Positions 43,921 to 52,911 of a stretch of 64,000 bases of DNA are shown in pieces (the first letter of the stretch is position 1; the number at the start of each line of letters is the position of its first letter). Where the stretch lies: positions 46,975 to 110,974 of the forward strand of contig SVPH01000003.1 in NCBI GenBank assembly GCA_015065965.1, given 5' to 3'. The DNA comes from Oscillospiraceae bacterium (lineage in GTDB: Bacteria > Bacillota > Clostridia > Oscillospirales > Acutalibacteraceae). The translations under genes were made by a program, and so were the position numbers. A model generated the notes under the pieces. The model had not been told where the DNA came from. It did not search any database and saw only the letters and a program-made list of their open reading frames with translations.

Positions 43921-44052
43921 TATATATTTTTAAAAATTTTAAAAATAATTAGTATAAGTTTCTGTAAAAATTTGGTTTGTTAAATTAACATCGGTATATT
44001 TTGGACATGGCATGAATATATTATGGTGATAAACTTATCGGGAGGAACAGCC

Positions 44053-45585
44053 ATGAATTTTAACTGTGAAACACAAAAACTCGGTTTTTGCGAAACTGTT
44101 TTTGAATCTACTGCGGAGCAATCACTTGATGCTGATATAACATTACCTGACTATTGTCCGGAAATTCAGCGAATTCTTAAATGTAGTGTTGAAGCAAACA
44201 TTATTTCGGTACAAAACACATCCGGAAGAGTAACAGCGGAAGCATCTGCTGTTGTGCGCTTACTATATGTTGGCGAAAACGGGAAACCTGCAGGATATGA
44301 ACAAAGTTATCCTTTGCAGAAATTTATTGAGTCAAACAGAGTAACAACCGATTCCGCTGTAAGTGTAAATATAAACACGGATTATGTTAATTGCAGAGCA
44401 GTTAATTCGCGCAGATTAGATATAAGAGCAATGCTCACATTTGTTTTTAAAGTTCAGAATAAAAGAGAAGAAAACATTTTGTGCAGCGCGGATGGTTCAG
44501 GTATTCAGTTGATGCAGGAGAATTACAGTTTTTCTGCTATGAGAGGTGTATGTGAAAAGTCGTTTTCATTAAATGAAGTAATAGAAATGGGCGAAAAAAC
44601 ACATCCTGTTTCACAAATAATCAATGTTTCAACATGTGCGCAGGCAAGCGAGGTGAAAATAATAAATAATAAAGCGCTTGTTAAAGGTGACTGTACGGTT
44701 AAAATATATTATATCAGTGAAAACAGCAGCACAATTGAAAGTATTGAACACGCTTTGCCAATAAGTCAGATTATTGAACTTGACGGAACAAACGAAAACA
44801 GTATTTGCAGTTTGCGATTAAGTATGACATCTTGCGAGGCAATTGCAAAAGCGGATACTTCAGGGGATATGTGCCTTATTGATTTAAATGCCCGTATAAG
44901 CGCTTTTATGGCTGCGTTTGAAGAAATTCCTCTTTCACTTATAACAGACGCTTATTCAACCGAATATGAGGTGAAAAATACATTTAAAAACATTGAACTG
45001 CTTGAGTATAACGATAAATTCAATTCAAATTTCACAAACAAGGTTGTATTTGAGAGTATTGGTGTAAGTGTTGACTGTGTACTTGCTGTATGGTGTTCCG
45101 ATATAAAATATTCATTTTCAGCAAAAGATGATAAGTGTTTTATAAACGGAACATATCAGGCAACCGTAGTATACAGAGATTCAGAGGGTAAAATCGGTAT
45201 AATTCAAAAACCTGTTGATTTTGATTATTCATCAAAACTGGGAAAAAAATCAGAAAGAATTTTATGTTACGGTTCTGCAGCAATTTCATCGTGCTTTTGT
45301 GCTGTTACAGGTGACAGCAGGCTGGAATTGAAGACTGAAATTTTTATATCCGCAGTTGTACTTTCAAGTTGCACAAAAAAATATGTAAGTGCAATTGAAA
45401 TAAATGAAGAAGGATTTAAATGTGATAAATCATGCGCTTTAACTGTTTATTTTTCCGATAAAGGTGAAACTCTTTGGGATATTGCGCGCCGATATAATAC
45501 AACTGTTGAAGCAATAATGGCAGAAAATAATATAAGCGAGAATGTTATTGATGAGAGCAGAATGATGATTATTCCCGGCGTATAA
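44053..45585 (+). CDS. sipL: SipL-like spore-coat morphogenesis protein (SPOCS + LysM)
   Basis: A 510-aa protein from ATG 44053, with GGGAGG seven bases upstream. Residues about 1-450 contain repeated DUF3794/SPOCS-type regions (DADITLPDYCPEIQRILKC, RRLDIRAMLTFVFKVQ, SRLELKTEIFISAVVLSS), and the C-terminus is a LysM domain (YFSDKGETLWDIARRYNTT to MMIIPGV). In Clostridioides difficile SipL of similar length and layout binds SpoIVA to build the coat around the forespore. Here it stands alone between ydbC and thioredoxin. A mother-cell sigma-E promoter is plausible but only weakly visible. Confidence 0.9.
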   Translation: MNFNCETQKLGFCETVFESTAEQSLDADITLPDYCPEIQRILKCSVEANIISVQNTSGRVTAEASAVVRLLYVGENGKPAGYEQSYPLQKFIESNRVTTDSAVSVNINTDYVNCRAVNSRRLDIRAMLTFVFKVQNKREENILCSADGSGIQLMQENYSFSAMRGVCEKSFSLNEVIEMGEKTHPVSQIINVSTCAQASEVKIINNKALVKGDCTVKIYYISENSSTIESIEHALPISQIIELDGTNENSICSLRLSMTSCEAIAKADTSGDMCLIDLNARISAFMAAFEEIPLSLITDAYSTEYEVKNTFKNIELLEYNDKFNSNFTNKVVFESIGVSVDCVLAVWCSDIKYSFSAKDDKCFINGTYQATVVYRDSEGKIGIIQKPVDFDYSSKLGKKSERILCYGSAAISSCFCAVTGDSRLELKTEIFISAVVLSSCTKKYVSAIEINEEGFKCDKSCALTVYFSDKGETLWDIARRYNTTVEAIMAENNISENVIDESRMMIIPGV

Positions 45586-45649
45586 TTGTTTACCTCCGAG
45601 TAACACTACAATATGAAGATGATTATTGTGATGTGAAAGGAATGTTAGT

Positions 45650-45961
45650 GTGAAAATTTTTGATATAACAGGGGACAGTTATACTCATGAAGTTGAAGAA
45701 TTCAAAGGAACAGTTCTTCTTGATTTTTTTGCGGATTGGTGCGCGCCGTGCAAAAGTCTTGCACCGGTAATTGAAGATGTTGCAAAAGGAGCAGGCGACA
45801 GCATAAAAGTATGCAAAATAAACGTTGATTCCGAAAAGGAACTTGCAGAAAAATTCGGAGTAAGAAGTATTCCGACTCTTGTTGTTATGAAAAACGGTTC
45901 GGTAATGAATCGCAGCATTGGAGTGACAGGAAAAAAAGCAATTCTTGATATGCTTGAATAA
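45650..45961 (+). CDS. trxA: Thioredoxin
   Basis: A 103-aa thioredoxin with the WCAPC redox motif and the cis-proline region VRSIPTLVVMKNG. The start is GTG at 45650 after AAAGGA. It reduces protein disulfides in the cytoplasm. A strong hairpin follows. Confidence 0.95.
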   Translation: MKIFDITGDSYTHEVEEFKGTVLLDFFADWCAPCKSLAPVIEDVAKGAGDSIKVCKINVDSEKELAEKFGVRSIPTLVVMKNGSVMNRSIGVTGKKAILDMLE

Positions 45962-45965
45962 TACA

Positions 45966-46009
45966 AAACCGCTTTTGCTAAACATCAAAAGCGGTTTATG
46001 TTCATTTTT
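45966..46009 (+). terminator. Rho-independent terminator after thioredoxin
   Basis: AAACCGCTTTTG (45966-45977) pairs perfectly with CAAAAGCGGTTT (45986-45997), followed by a T-rich segment. Confidence 0.75.
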
Positions 46010-46032
46010 AGGCAATAAACATAATTTGTATG

Positions 46033-46061
46033 TTGTAAAATTCAAACAATATATTTATACT
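46033..46061 (+). promoter_or_regulatory. Sigma-A-type promoter of the 45-aa peptide gene
   Basis: TTGTAA (46033-46038), a 17-base spacer and TATACT (46056-46061), about 45 bases before the start codon. Confidence 0.65.
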
Positions 46062-46106
46062 TATATTAACATATTTATGTTAAATAAAATTTAGGAGGAC
46101 AAAAAA

Positions 46107-46244
46107 ATGGAATTTATAACTGAAATCCTTGCAATGGTTCAGGAAATTCTTGCATTCACTAAGGAACCTGAAGCGGCAGGAATAATTGAGATTATCAAGA
46201 ATTCTCTTGCTTCAATTTTCGCATCAATTCCCATGCCCCTTTAA
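46107..46244 (+). CDS. 45-residue acidic amphipathic peptide of unknown function
   Basis: A short gene with a full set of expression signals: promoter at 46033-46061, AGGAGG at 46093-46098 eight bases before ATG 46107, and a terminator 10 bases after its stop. The peptide begins MEFITEILAMVQEILAF, continues with a short TKEPEAAG turn and ends with a second helix-like half, IIEIIKNSLASIFASIPMPL. It is rich in Ile/Leu/Ala with six Glu and two Lys, so both halves could form amphipathic helices and associate with membranes or with each other. No signal or leader-peptide double-glycine is seen. Function is unknown. Confidence 0.65.
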   Translation: MEFITEILAMVQEILAFTKEPEAAGIIEIIKNSLASIFASIPMPL

Positions 46245-46254
46245 TTGTTAATGC

Positions 46255-46292
46255 AAAAAGCGATGTAGCCTTTCGGTTACATCGCTTTTTTT
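46255..46292. terminator. Bidirectional terminator
   Basis: AAAAAGCGATGTA and TACATCGCTTTTTTT form a long stem with the tetraloop TTTC, flanked by A and T runs. It ends the peptide gene and the leftward dap operon. Confidence 0.9.
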
Positions 46293-46752
46293 AACATAAT
46301 TCTTTTTTTATTGCGTCAATAACATTATCTACATCAGACTTAACAACAAGCATTGCAATTTCAATTTCCGATGTAGTTATCATTCGAACATCAGCATCGA
46401 CGCTTGCAGCGGCGTTAAATATTGCGGCTGATACACCGGGAGTGCCGCGCATCGCTTCACCGCTGACTGTAATTTTGCAGTTACCGCTGCTGACGCTGAT
46501 TTTTGTTTTAGGAGATCTGCTTCTGAGTTCAGATGCAATTGAAAGAACAGAAACAAAATCCTTGTCACTTACAGTAAATGAAAAACCTGAACTTGCACCG
46601 CTGAGGGGGAACTGTGAAATCATATCAACATCTATTCCTGCTTCAGCAATAAGTTTAAAAACTTCTGCCATATGTGAAATATCTGCCGGTGCATCGCAGA
46701 GCGAGAAAAGTGTGACATCTTCAGTTACAAAAATATTATCAACAAGTTTCAT
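46291..46752 (-). CDS. ACT-domain protein resembling the regulatory half of aspartokinase
   Basis: A 153-aa protein made of two ACT domains: VTLFSLCDAPADISHMAEVF, GIDVDMISQFP, then CKITVSGEAMRGTPGVSAAI and DADVRMITTSEIEIAMLVV. These match the C-terminal allosteric region of aspartate kinase, without a kinase domain. In Bacillus subtilis such a region is made as a free beta subunit from an internal start inside lysC; here it is a separate gene. It is the last gene of the asd-dapA-dapB operon, so it probably senses lysine or threonine for the pathway. Confidence 0.85.
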   Translation of the reverse strand: MKLVDNIFVTEDVTLFSLCDAPADISHMAEVFKLIAEAGIDVDMISQFPLSGASSGFSFTVSDKDFVSVLSIASELRSRSPKTKISVSSGNCKITVSGEAMRGTPGVSAAIFNAAASVDADVRMITTSEIEIAMLVVKSDVDNVIDAIKKELC

Positions 46753-46772
46753 GTTTTACCCCTCCTGAATTT

Positions 46773-47534
46773 TTAAATCATATCAGACATCTTATAAAGG
46801 CCTGCAGGTTTGCCGCATATGAACTTTGCAGCGCTGATTGCTCCCGTTGCAAAAAGTTCTTTGCTTCGTGCTGAATGAGAAATAGAAATTATTTCATCAT
46901 GACCTGCAAATATTACCTGATGTTCGCCTGTGATTGTACCGCCTCTTACAGCGTGAATGCCGATTTCCTTCTTTGTTCTTTTCTCACGCTTTGAATGGCG
47001 GTCATATTCATATTTCACATCATCGTCAAGTTCTTCCTTGATTGAATCTGCAATCATCAGTGCTGTGCCGCTTGGGGCATCAATTTTCTGATTGTGGTGC
47101 ATTTCGATAATTTCAATATCAAATGAATCGCCGAGAATTGATGCCGCTTTTTTAGCAAGTTCACAAACGAGATTTACTCCGAGCGACATGTTCGCGCTGA
47201 AGAAAACGGGGATTTTTTCAGCCGCATCTTTAATAAGATTTATCTGAGCATCATTAAGACCTGTTGTTGAAATAACGGCAGGTATTGAATTTCTGACGGC
47301 ATATTCAAGCAGACCGGCAAGAGCGGCAGGATTTGAAAAGTCAATTATAACATTTGCTTTTTCTGTTATTTCTTTTGAAACATTGGAGGGTGATGAAAAA
47401 ACGGGGTAACCGCTGAGGCTTTCGGCAAAAATGTCAATACCGCCGACAATTTCGCATCCGTCGGTTTCAGCAACGCTGCGTGTAACCGCTTTGCCCATTT
47501 TTCCGTTGCATCCGCTTAATATAATTCCTGTCAT
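46773..47534 (-). CDS. dapB: 4-hydroxy-tetrahydrodipicolinate reductase
   Basis: A 253-aa enzyme of lysine/diaminopimelate synthesis that reduces the DapA product with NAD(P)H. GIILSGCNGKMGKAVTRSVA is the Rossmann motif, EIIEMHHNQKIDAPSGTAL holds the catalytic His-His and Lys, and HAVRGGTITGEHQVIFAG is the conserved C-terminal segment. It lies between dapA and the ACT-domain gene. Confidence 0.96.
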   Translation of the reverse strand: MTGIILSGCNGKMGKAVTRSVAETDGCEIVGGIDIFAESLSGYPVFSSPSNVSKEITEKANVIIDFSNPAALAGLLEYAVRNSIPAVISTTGLNDAQINLIKDAAEKIPVFFSANMSLGVNLVCELAKKAASILGDSFDIEIIEMHHNQKIDAPSGTALMIADSIKEELDDDVKYEYDRHSKREKRTKKEIGIHAVRGGTITGEHQVIFAGHDEIISISHSARSKELFATGAISAAKFICGKPAGLYKMSDMI

Positions 47535-47550
47535 TTTAAGTTTACCTCAA

Positions 47551-48438
47551 TTAAACAAGGCCATGTTTTGCCAGAGTGCTTCTGAGTTGTTCTCTTGCAG
47601 CATCAGCCATTTTGTAAAGGGGAAGTCTGCACTCGCCAACATCCATGCCCATCATGTTCATTGCTTCTTTAACGGGGATTGGGTTAACATCAATGAAAAG
47701 ATCGTGGCAAAGATCCATGTATTCAAGTTGAAGTCTGCGGCTTTCCATGTAATCGCCCTCAAGGAACTTTGCGGGGATGTTATGAGCAACTTCAGGACAA
47801 ATGTTTGAAAGAACGGAGATTGAGCCTTTGCCGCCAAGTGACATAAGAGCGGTAACCTGATCGTCGTTGCCTGAATAAACCGAGAAATCTTCGCCGCAAA
47901 GAGAAATTGTTCTTGCAACCGATGAAATATCACCGTTTGCTTCCTTTGTACCGACGATTCTTTCATGCTTTGAGAGTTCAAGGTAGGTTTCGGGTGTGAT
48001 GTTTACACCTGTTCTTGAAGGAACATTGTAAAGAATAATGGGCACGCTGACTCTGTCAGCAATGTAATTGAAGTGCTGAATAAGACCTCTCTGTGAAGTC
48101 TTATTATAGTAAGGTGTAACCGAAAGGAGAGCGTCAACGCCTGCCTTTTCAGCCTCGTTTGAGAGTTTAACTGCATAATTTGAATCGTTACTGCCTGTGC
48201 CTGCGATAACGGGGATCCTCTTATTTACAACATCAACCGTGAATTTGATTGCATTCGAGTGTTCATCATGGTCGAGTGTTGAGCCTTCACCTGTTGTTCC
48301 GCAGATGATAATTGCATCTGTTTTGTTGGCAATCTGGAACTCAAGCAGTTCTGCGAGTTTGTCGTAGTTGATTTTGTTGTCTTTTGTAAAAGGTGTAACG
48401 ATTGCAACGCCTGCTCCGGTAAAAACAGTCTGCTTCAT
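47551..48438 (-). CDS. dapA: 4-hydroxy-tetrahydrodipicolinate synthase
   Basis: A 295-aa aldolase that condenses pyruvate with aspartate semialdehyde. VAIVTPFTKDNKINYDKLAE, ICGTTGEGSTL, IILYNVPSRTGVNITP (catalytic Tyr) and RIVGTKEANGD (Schiff-base Lys) are all present. It starts 16 bases after the asd stop, in the expected pathway order. Confidence 0.96.
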   Translation of the reverse strand: MKQTVFTGAGVAIVTPFTKDNKINYDKLAELLEFQIANKTDAIIICGTTGEGSTLDHDEHSNAIKFTVDVVNKRIPVIAGTGSNDSNYAVKLSNEAEKAGVDALLSVTPYYNKTSQRGLIQHFNYIADRVSVPIILYNVPSRTGVNITPETYLELSKHERIVGTKEANGDISSVARTISLCGEDFSVYSGNDDQVTALMSLGGKGSISVLSNICPEVAHNIPAKFLEGDYMESRRLQLEYMDLCHDLFIDVNPIPVKEAMNMMGMDVGECRLPLYKMADAAREQLRSTLAKHGLV

Positions 48439-48454
48439 TGTTTGACTCCTTTCG

Positions 48455-49546
48455 TCAGTTGGACTTGGGGGTGATGTAGCCTTGAGCGCAAAGTTGCTCA
48501 GCCATAAGAACCGCTCCGCCTGCTGCGCCTCTCAATGTATTGTGTGAAAGGCAAACAAATTTATAATCATACTGTGTATCTTCTCTGAGACGACCGATTG
48601 AAACAGCCATGCCGTTTTCAAGGTTTCTCTGAAGTTTTGTCTGAGGCATATTATCCTCTTCAAAATAATTGAGGAACTGTTTGGGAGCGCTGGGAAGTTC
48701 AGCCTCCTGAGGATATCCTTTGAAGTTTTTCCAGATTTCTTTCATTTCGTCGATTGAAGGTTTGTTTTCAAATCTTACGAATACCGCTGCCATGTGGCCG
48801 TCTGATGCAGGAACACGAAGACACTGTGCAGTAAAGTTGGGTGATGTTGCGGGAACGATTTCGTCACCAACGATCTCGCCCCAAATTTTAAGAGGTTCTT
48901 TTTCGGATTTTTCTTCTTCGCCGCCGATATAGGGGATAACATTATCAATCATTTCAGGCCATGTATCGAAAGTTTTACCTGCACCTGAAATTGCCTGATA
49001 AGTGCAAACAAGAACATCCTTAACACCGAATTTGTTGAGGGGATAAAGTGCGGGAACATAACTCTGAAGTGAGCAGTTTGATTTAACTGAAATAAAGCCT
49101 CTCTTTGTACCGAGTCTCTTTTTCTGTGAATCAATGATTTTAGCGTGGTCTGTATTGAGTTCGGGTACAATCATGGGAACGTCGGGAGTCATTCTGTGTG
49201 CGCTGTTATTTGATACAACAGGGCACTCTGCTTTTGCGTATGCTTCTTCAAGAGCCTTGATTTCATCCTTTTTCATATCAACTGCACAGAAGATAAAATC
49301 AACCGATGCAGCAATCTTCTCAATATCTGCTGTAGCATCCATAACAACGATATCAGCCATTTTCTCGGGAATATCAGTTGCCATGCACCATTTGCTGCCG
49401 ACTGCTTCCTTATATGTTTTACCGGCTGAACGGGGGCTTGCTGCAAGAACAGTTACATCAAACCAGGGGTGATTGTCAAGCAAGGTTGCAAAACGCTGAC
49501 CTACCATACCCGTTGCGCCAACGATACCTACTTTGTAATTCTTCAT
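48455..49546 (-). CDS. asd: Aspartate-semialdehyde dehydrogenase
   Basis: A 363-aa NADP-dependent enzyme of the archaeal/fungal-like type, reducing aspartyl phosphate. VGIVGATGMVGQRFATLLDN is the cofactor motif, SVKSNCSLQSYVPALYPL contains the active-site cysteine, and CLRVPASDGHMAAVFV carries the catalytic His segment. It is first in the operon, whose 5' end is at 49546. Confidence 0.95.
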   Translation of the reverse strand: MKNYKVGIVGATGMVGQRFATLLDNHPWFDVTVLAASPRSAGKTYKEAVGSKWCMATDIPEKMADIVVMDATADIEKIAASVDFIFCAVDMKKDEIKALEEAYAKAECPVVSNNSAHRMTPDVPMIVPELNTDHAKIIDSQKKRLGTKRGFISVKSNCSLQSYVPALYPLNKFGVKDVLVCTYQAISGAGKTFDTWPEMIDNVIPYIGGEEEKSEKEPLKIWGEIVGDEIVPATSPNFTAQCLRVPASDGHMAAVFVRFENKPSIDEMKEIWKNFKGYPQEAELPSAPKQFLNYFEEDNMPQTKLQRNLENGMAVSIGRLREDTQYDYKFVCLSHNTLRGAAGGAVLMAEQLCAQGYITPKSN

Positions 49547-49599
49547 AACTTGAACCTCTTTTCAGAAAAATCTAATTAAATTTTTGTTAAATATAAACC

Positions 49600-49628
49600 T
49601 TGACAAAAATCTATTATAATAATATCAT
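49600..49628 (+). promoter_or_regulatory. Sigma-A-type promoter of queA
   Basis: TTGACA (49600-49605), a 17-base spacer and TATCAT (49623-49628), 85 bases before the queA start. The leader between them shows no preQ1 riboswitch motif. Confidence 0.6.
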
Positions 49629-49712
49629 GATGATAGCACAAAATGCAGTATCAAGTCAAATGATTATTTATACAAATATATTGGAATTTTTGAGAGAATT
49701 TTGAGGTTTTTA

Positions 49713-50744
49713 ATGAAAAGAAGCGATTTTTACTACGATTTACCAAAGGAACTTATTGCACAGACCCCTGTTGAACCGCGCGACAGTTCCCGTATGCTTG
49801 CCGTTAATCGTAAAACGGGAGAATGCAGCCATAAGGTTTTCAGAGATATTGTTGATTATTTAAAACCCGGTGACTGCCTGATTCTTAACAACACAAAGGT
49901 TTTACCTGCAAGGATGTACGGAGAGAGAGTTGATACAGGCTCTGTTGTTGAGTTTTTGCTTTTGAATCAGAAAAGTTCCGATACATGGGAAGTAATAACC
50001 GGACCGGGAAAAAAAGCGAGAATCGGTCACAAATTCACTTTCGGCGGAGGAATACTGACGGCAGAAATCACAGAAGTTCTTGCTGACGGTAACAGAATTG
50101 CAAAATTCGGATTTGAGGGTAACTTTTTTGAGGTTATTGACAAAGTCGGAGAAATGCCGCTTCCTCATTATATAACCGAAAGGTTGGAAAACAAAGACAG
50201 ATATCAGACGGTTTATGCTAAAGAGGAGGGCAGCGCTGCTGCGCCAACGGCAGGTCTGCATTTTACTCCCGAATTAATGGAAAAAATCAAATCCAAAGGT
50301 ATTGAAATAGGGTTTGTTACTCTGCATGTCGGTTTGGGAACTTTCAGGCCGGTTAAGGCGGATAATATAGAAGAACATCACATGCATTCCGAGCATTATT
50401 ATCTGCCTGCAGAAACCGCTGAAATTATAAACAGAACAAAAGCAAACGGCGGCAGAGTTTTTGCTGTCGGTACAACTTGCTGCAGAACGCTTGAATCCGT
50501 TGCATCTTTCAAAGGAAAAATTTGCGAAGATGAAGGGTGGACAAACATTTTTATATACCCCGGCTATGAATTCAAGTGTATTGACTGCCTTATCACCAAC
50601 TTTCATTTGCCTGAAAGCACTTTGATTATGCTTGTCAGTGCTTTTTGCGGATATGAGAATACTATGAACGCATACAAAATTGCCGTTGAAGAAAAATACA
50701 GATTCTTCTCTTTTGGCGATTCCTGCGTGTTTTACGGAGATTAA
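49713..50744 (+). CDS. queA: tRNA preQ1(34) S-adenosylmethionine ribosyltransferase-isomerase
   Basis: A 343-aa enzyme of queuosine synthesis. [20 protein letters not shown] is the N-terminal signature, with [53 protein letters not shown] and [19 protein letters not shown] following. ATG 49713 is preceded by GAGG. It is followed by tgt after three bases, the usual pairing. Confidence 0.97.
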   Translation: MKRSDFYYDLPKELIAQTPVEPRDSSRMLAVNRKTGECSHKVFRDIVDYLKPGDCLILNNTKVLPARMYGERVDTGSVVEFLLLNQKSSDTWEVITGPGKKARIGHKFTFGGGILTAEITEVLADGNRIAKFGFEGNFFEVIDKVGEMPLPHYITERLENKDRYQTVYAKEEGSAAAPTAGLHFTPELMEKIKSKGIEIGFVTLHVGLGTFRPVKADNIEEHHMHSEHYYLPAETAEIINRTKANGGRVFAVGTTCCRTLESVASFKGKICEDEGWTNIFIYPGYEFKCIDCLITNFHLPESTLIMLVSAFCGYENTMNAYKIAVEEKYRFFSFGDSCVFYGD

Positions 50745-50747
50745 ACT

Positions 50748-51878
50748 ATGTATAAACTTATAAAAAAAGACGGTAACGCAAGGCGCGGCGAGTTCGTTAC
50801 TGTTCACGGAACCGTTCAGACACCTGCGTTTATGAATGTTGCTACTTGTGCTGCAATCAAAGGTGCGCTTTCAGCCGTTGATTTAAAAGAAATAGGCTGT
50901 CAGGTAATGCTTTCAAATACATATCATCTGCATGTTCGCCCCGGTGACGACCTTGTGCGTGATATGGGCGGATTACATGAATTTTCGGGTTGGAACGGTC
51001 CTATTCTTACGGATAGCGGCGGCTTTCAGGTTTTTTCGCTTGCTTCACTCAGAAAAATTCAAGAAGAAGGCGTTTGTTTCCAGTCTCATGTTGACGGAAG
51101 GCATATTTTTATGGGTCCTGAGGAAAGTATGAGGATTCAGTCAAACCTCGGTTCGACAATTGCTATGGCGTTTGACGAATGTGTTGAAAATCCTGCAAAA
51201 TATGATTATGCAAAACAGTCGTGTGAAAGAACAACCCGTTGGCTTAAACGTTGCAAAGATGAAATGCAAAGGCTTAATTCTCTGCCCGATACCATAAACA
51301 AAAATCAACTTCTTTTCGGCATTAATCAGGGATGCACTTACGATGATTTACGAGTGGAACACATGAAACAGATTGCCGAACTTGATCTTGACGGCTATGC
51401 AATCGGCGGATTGGCTGTGGGAGAACCCAAAGAAGATATGTACCGCATCATTTCTGCAGTTGAACCTTATATGCCGAAAGACAAAATACGTTATCTTATG
51501 GGTGTCGGTACTCCGGGCAATATTATCGAAGCGGTTTACCGTGGTGTTGACCTTTTTGACTGTGTTATGCCGAGCAGAAACGCAAGACACGGTCATCTGT
51601 TTACAAAGAAAGGAATCATAAATCTCAATAACAAAAAATACGAGAGAGATTCTCAGCCGATTGACCCCGAGTGCAATTGTCCCGTTTGTTCAAAATTTTC
51701 AAGGGCGTATATCCGTCATTTGTTTAAAGCAAAGGAAATGCTTGCAATGCGCCTTTGCGTTATGCATAATCTGCATTTCTATAATATGCTTATGCAGGAA
51801 ATCCGTGACAATATTGATAACGGAACATTTATGGAGTTCCGGAACAAGTATGTTGATTTGCTTGATACAAGAATTTAA
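50748..51878 (+). CDS. tgt: tRNA-guanine transglycosylase
   Basis: A 376-aa enzyme that inserts preQ1 into position 34 of certain tRNAs. ILTDSGGFQVFSL has the catalytic Asp, GIDLFDCVMPSRNARHGH-like text (here VDLFDCVMPSRNARHG) the nucleophile region, and CNCPVCSKFSRAYIRHLF the zinc site. Length is normal. queA precedes it and yajC follows after a separate promoter. Confidence 0.97.
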   Translation: MYKLIKKDGNARRGEFVTVHGTVQTPAFMNVATCAAIKGALSAVDLKEIGCQVMLSNTYHLHVRPGDDLVRDMGGLHEFSGWNGPILTDSGGFQVFSLASLRKIQEEGVCFQSHVDGRHIFMGPEESMRIQSNLGSTIAMAFDECVENPAKYDYAKQSCERTTRWLKRCKDEMQRLNSLPDTINKNQLLFGINQGCTYDDLRVEHMKQIAELDLDGYAIGGLAVGEPKEDMYRIISAVEPYMPKDKIRYLMGVGTPGNIIEAVYRGVDLFDCVMPSRNARHGHLFTKKGIINLNNKKYERDSQPIDPECNCPVCSKFSRAYIRHLFKAKEMLAMRLCVMHNLHFYNMLMQEIRDNIDNGTFMEFRNKYVDLLDTRI

Positions 51879-51898
51879 TAAAATATTTTATTTTTCTA

Positions 51899-51927
51899 TT
51901 GCATAATTTGTTTTGTTAATGTATAAT
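51899..51927 (+). promoter_or_regulatory. Sigma-A-type promoter of yajC
   Basis: TTGCAT (51899-51904), a 17-base spacer and TATAAT (51922-51927), 30 bases before the yajC start. Confidence 0.7.
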
Positions 51928-51957
51928 ATTTGCATTATCTTTTGGAGGTTATATCAG

Positions 51958-52422
51958 ATGAACTTTATTACATTACTTGCAGGCGCTGGCGGTGCTGCTA
52001 CTTCATCAACTGGTGCGGCAGGCGGCAATCAGTGGACTTTCTTCATTATGATCGGTGTTATGGTTGTTATGATGTTTTTCATGAACCGTTCACAGAAGAA
52101 AAAGCAGAAAGAAGAGCAGGAAAAGCGTGAGAGCGTTCAGATTGGTGACGAAATCACAACAATCGGCGGTATTATGGGCCGTGTTGTGACTGTTAAGGAC
52201 GATACTCTTATCATCGAAACAGGCGCAGACAGAAATAAGATGAAGATTGCAAAGTGGGCAATCTCCGCAAATAACACTGCAGATGAAAAGGCTGCTGCTG
52301 AAAGACAGGCTGCTAAAGAGGCTGCTGAGGCTGAAAAGCAGAAGAAAATGGAAGAGGCTGCTGAAAACAGCAAGGCTAAGAGAAAGAAGACCAAGAAAAA
52401 GGATGACACCTTTGACCAGTAA
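51958..52422 (+). CDS. yajC: Preprotein translocase subunit YajC
   Basis: A 154-aa Sec-accessory membrane protein from ATG 51958, with GGAGGT eight bases upstream. One N-terminal helix (about 26-44, TFFIMIGVMVVMMFF) is followed by MNRSQKKKQKEEQ and the family motif VQIGDEITTIGGIMGRVV. The Lys/Ala/Glu-rich C-terminal tail is longer than in most YajC proteins. It supports SecDF-linked protein export. Position after tgt is conserved in many bacteria. Confidence 0.92.
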   Translation: MNFITLLAGAGGAATSSTGAAGGNQWTFFIMIGVMVVMMFFMNRSQKKKQKEEQEKRESVQIGDEITTIGGIMGRVVTVKDDTLIIETGADRNKMKIAKWAISANNTADEKAAAERQAAKEAAEAEKQKKMEEAAENSKAKRKKTKKKDDTFDQ

Positions 52423-52443
52423 TTGGTTTGAATAATTTACTTG

Positions 52444-52489
52444 CTCCTTTCATATTATTGATTAGCAATAGTATGAGGGGAGTTTTTTT
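52444..52489 (+). terminator. Terminator hairpin that contains the next gene's ribosome binding site
   Basis: The 17-base arms at 52444-52460 and 52466-52482 pair fully with three G-U wobbles around a 5-base loop, followed by seven T. The 3' arm carries GAGGGGAG (52475-52482) and the next ATG is at 52490, so termination and ribosome-site masking use the same structure. Confidence 0.8.
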
Positions 52490-52909
52490 ATGAGCGGTAA
52501 GGTTAAATCTTCTTCACGCAAGGATAATAAAAATGAAACACCGTTTATTAAAATAATAATTGGTTCAGTTGTTTCTTCAATTTTATATTTTATAATTATA
52601 GCGCTTTACGCTGTATTTGCTTTGAAATCCGGAGCAAATGCATCTGGATATATGCCTGTTGGCATGGTTTTTGGTGTGCTTACAGGTTTCTTATGTGGCT
52701 TTGTTGCTGTCAGGCCAATAAAACAGAAGGGCGTACTTTACGGCTCTGTTGCCGGAATTGTTCAAGCGTTGATATGCATGCTGGTTCTTTTTGTTGTAAA
52801 TAATGCATCGGCAGGTAACGGTATATTTATTTTATCGGCTATTATTGTTTTATGTGCTGCGGTTGGAGGAGTTGCTGCGGTGAACATGAAAAAAAGAAAG
52901 AAATATTGA
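52490..52909 (+). CDS. YrzE/TIGR04086-family membrane protein
   Basis: A 139-aa protein with four hydrophobic helices: IIIGSVVSSILYFIIIALYA, a Gly/Met-rich second helix (VGMVFGVLTGFLCGFVAV), SVAGIVQALICMLVLFV and IFILSAIIVLCAAVGGVAA. The charged Lys/Ser N-terminus is cytosolic. It fits the small Firmicutes membrane family often found beside yajC. Its function is unknown. Expression depends on passing the overlapping terminator. Confidence 0.78.
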   Translation: MSGKVKSSSRKDNKNETPFIKIIIGSVVSSILYFIIIALYAVFALKSGANASGYMPVGMVFGVLTGFLCGFVAVRPIKQKGVLYGSVAGIVQALICMLVLFVVNNASAGNGIFILSAIIVLCAAVGGVAAVNMKKRKKY

Positions 52910-52911
52910 TT

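Noticed and set aside
43994..44022. Sigma-E-like promoter (GTATATT, 14 bases, AATATATT) upstream of sipL
   Set aside because: Position is right, but the -10 element matches only about five of eight consensus bases in AT-rich DNA, so it is not listed as a feature.
49547..49600. Lysine riboswitch upstream of asd
   Set aside because: The leader is far too short for the roughly 180-base lysine aptamer.
49629..49712. preQ1 riboswitch upstream of queA
   Set aside because: No preQ1-type pseudoknot motif such as the CCCTC/ACTAA region is visible in the short leader.
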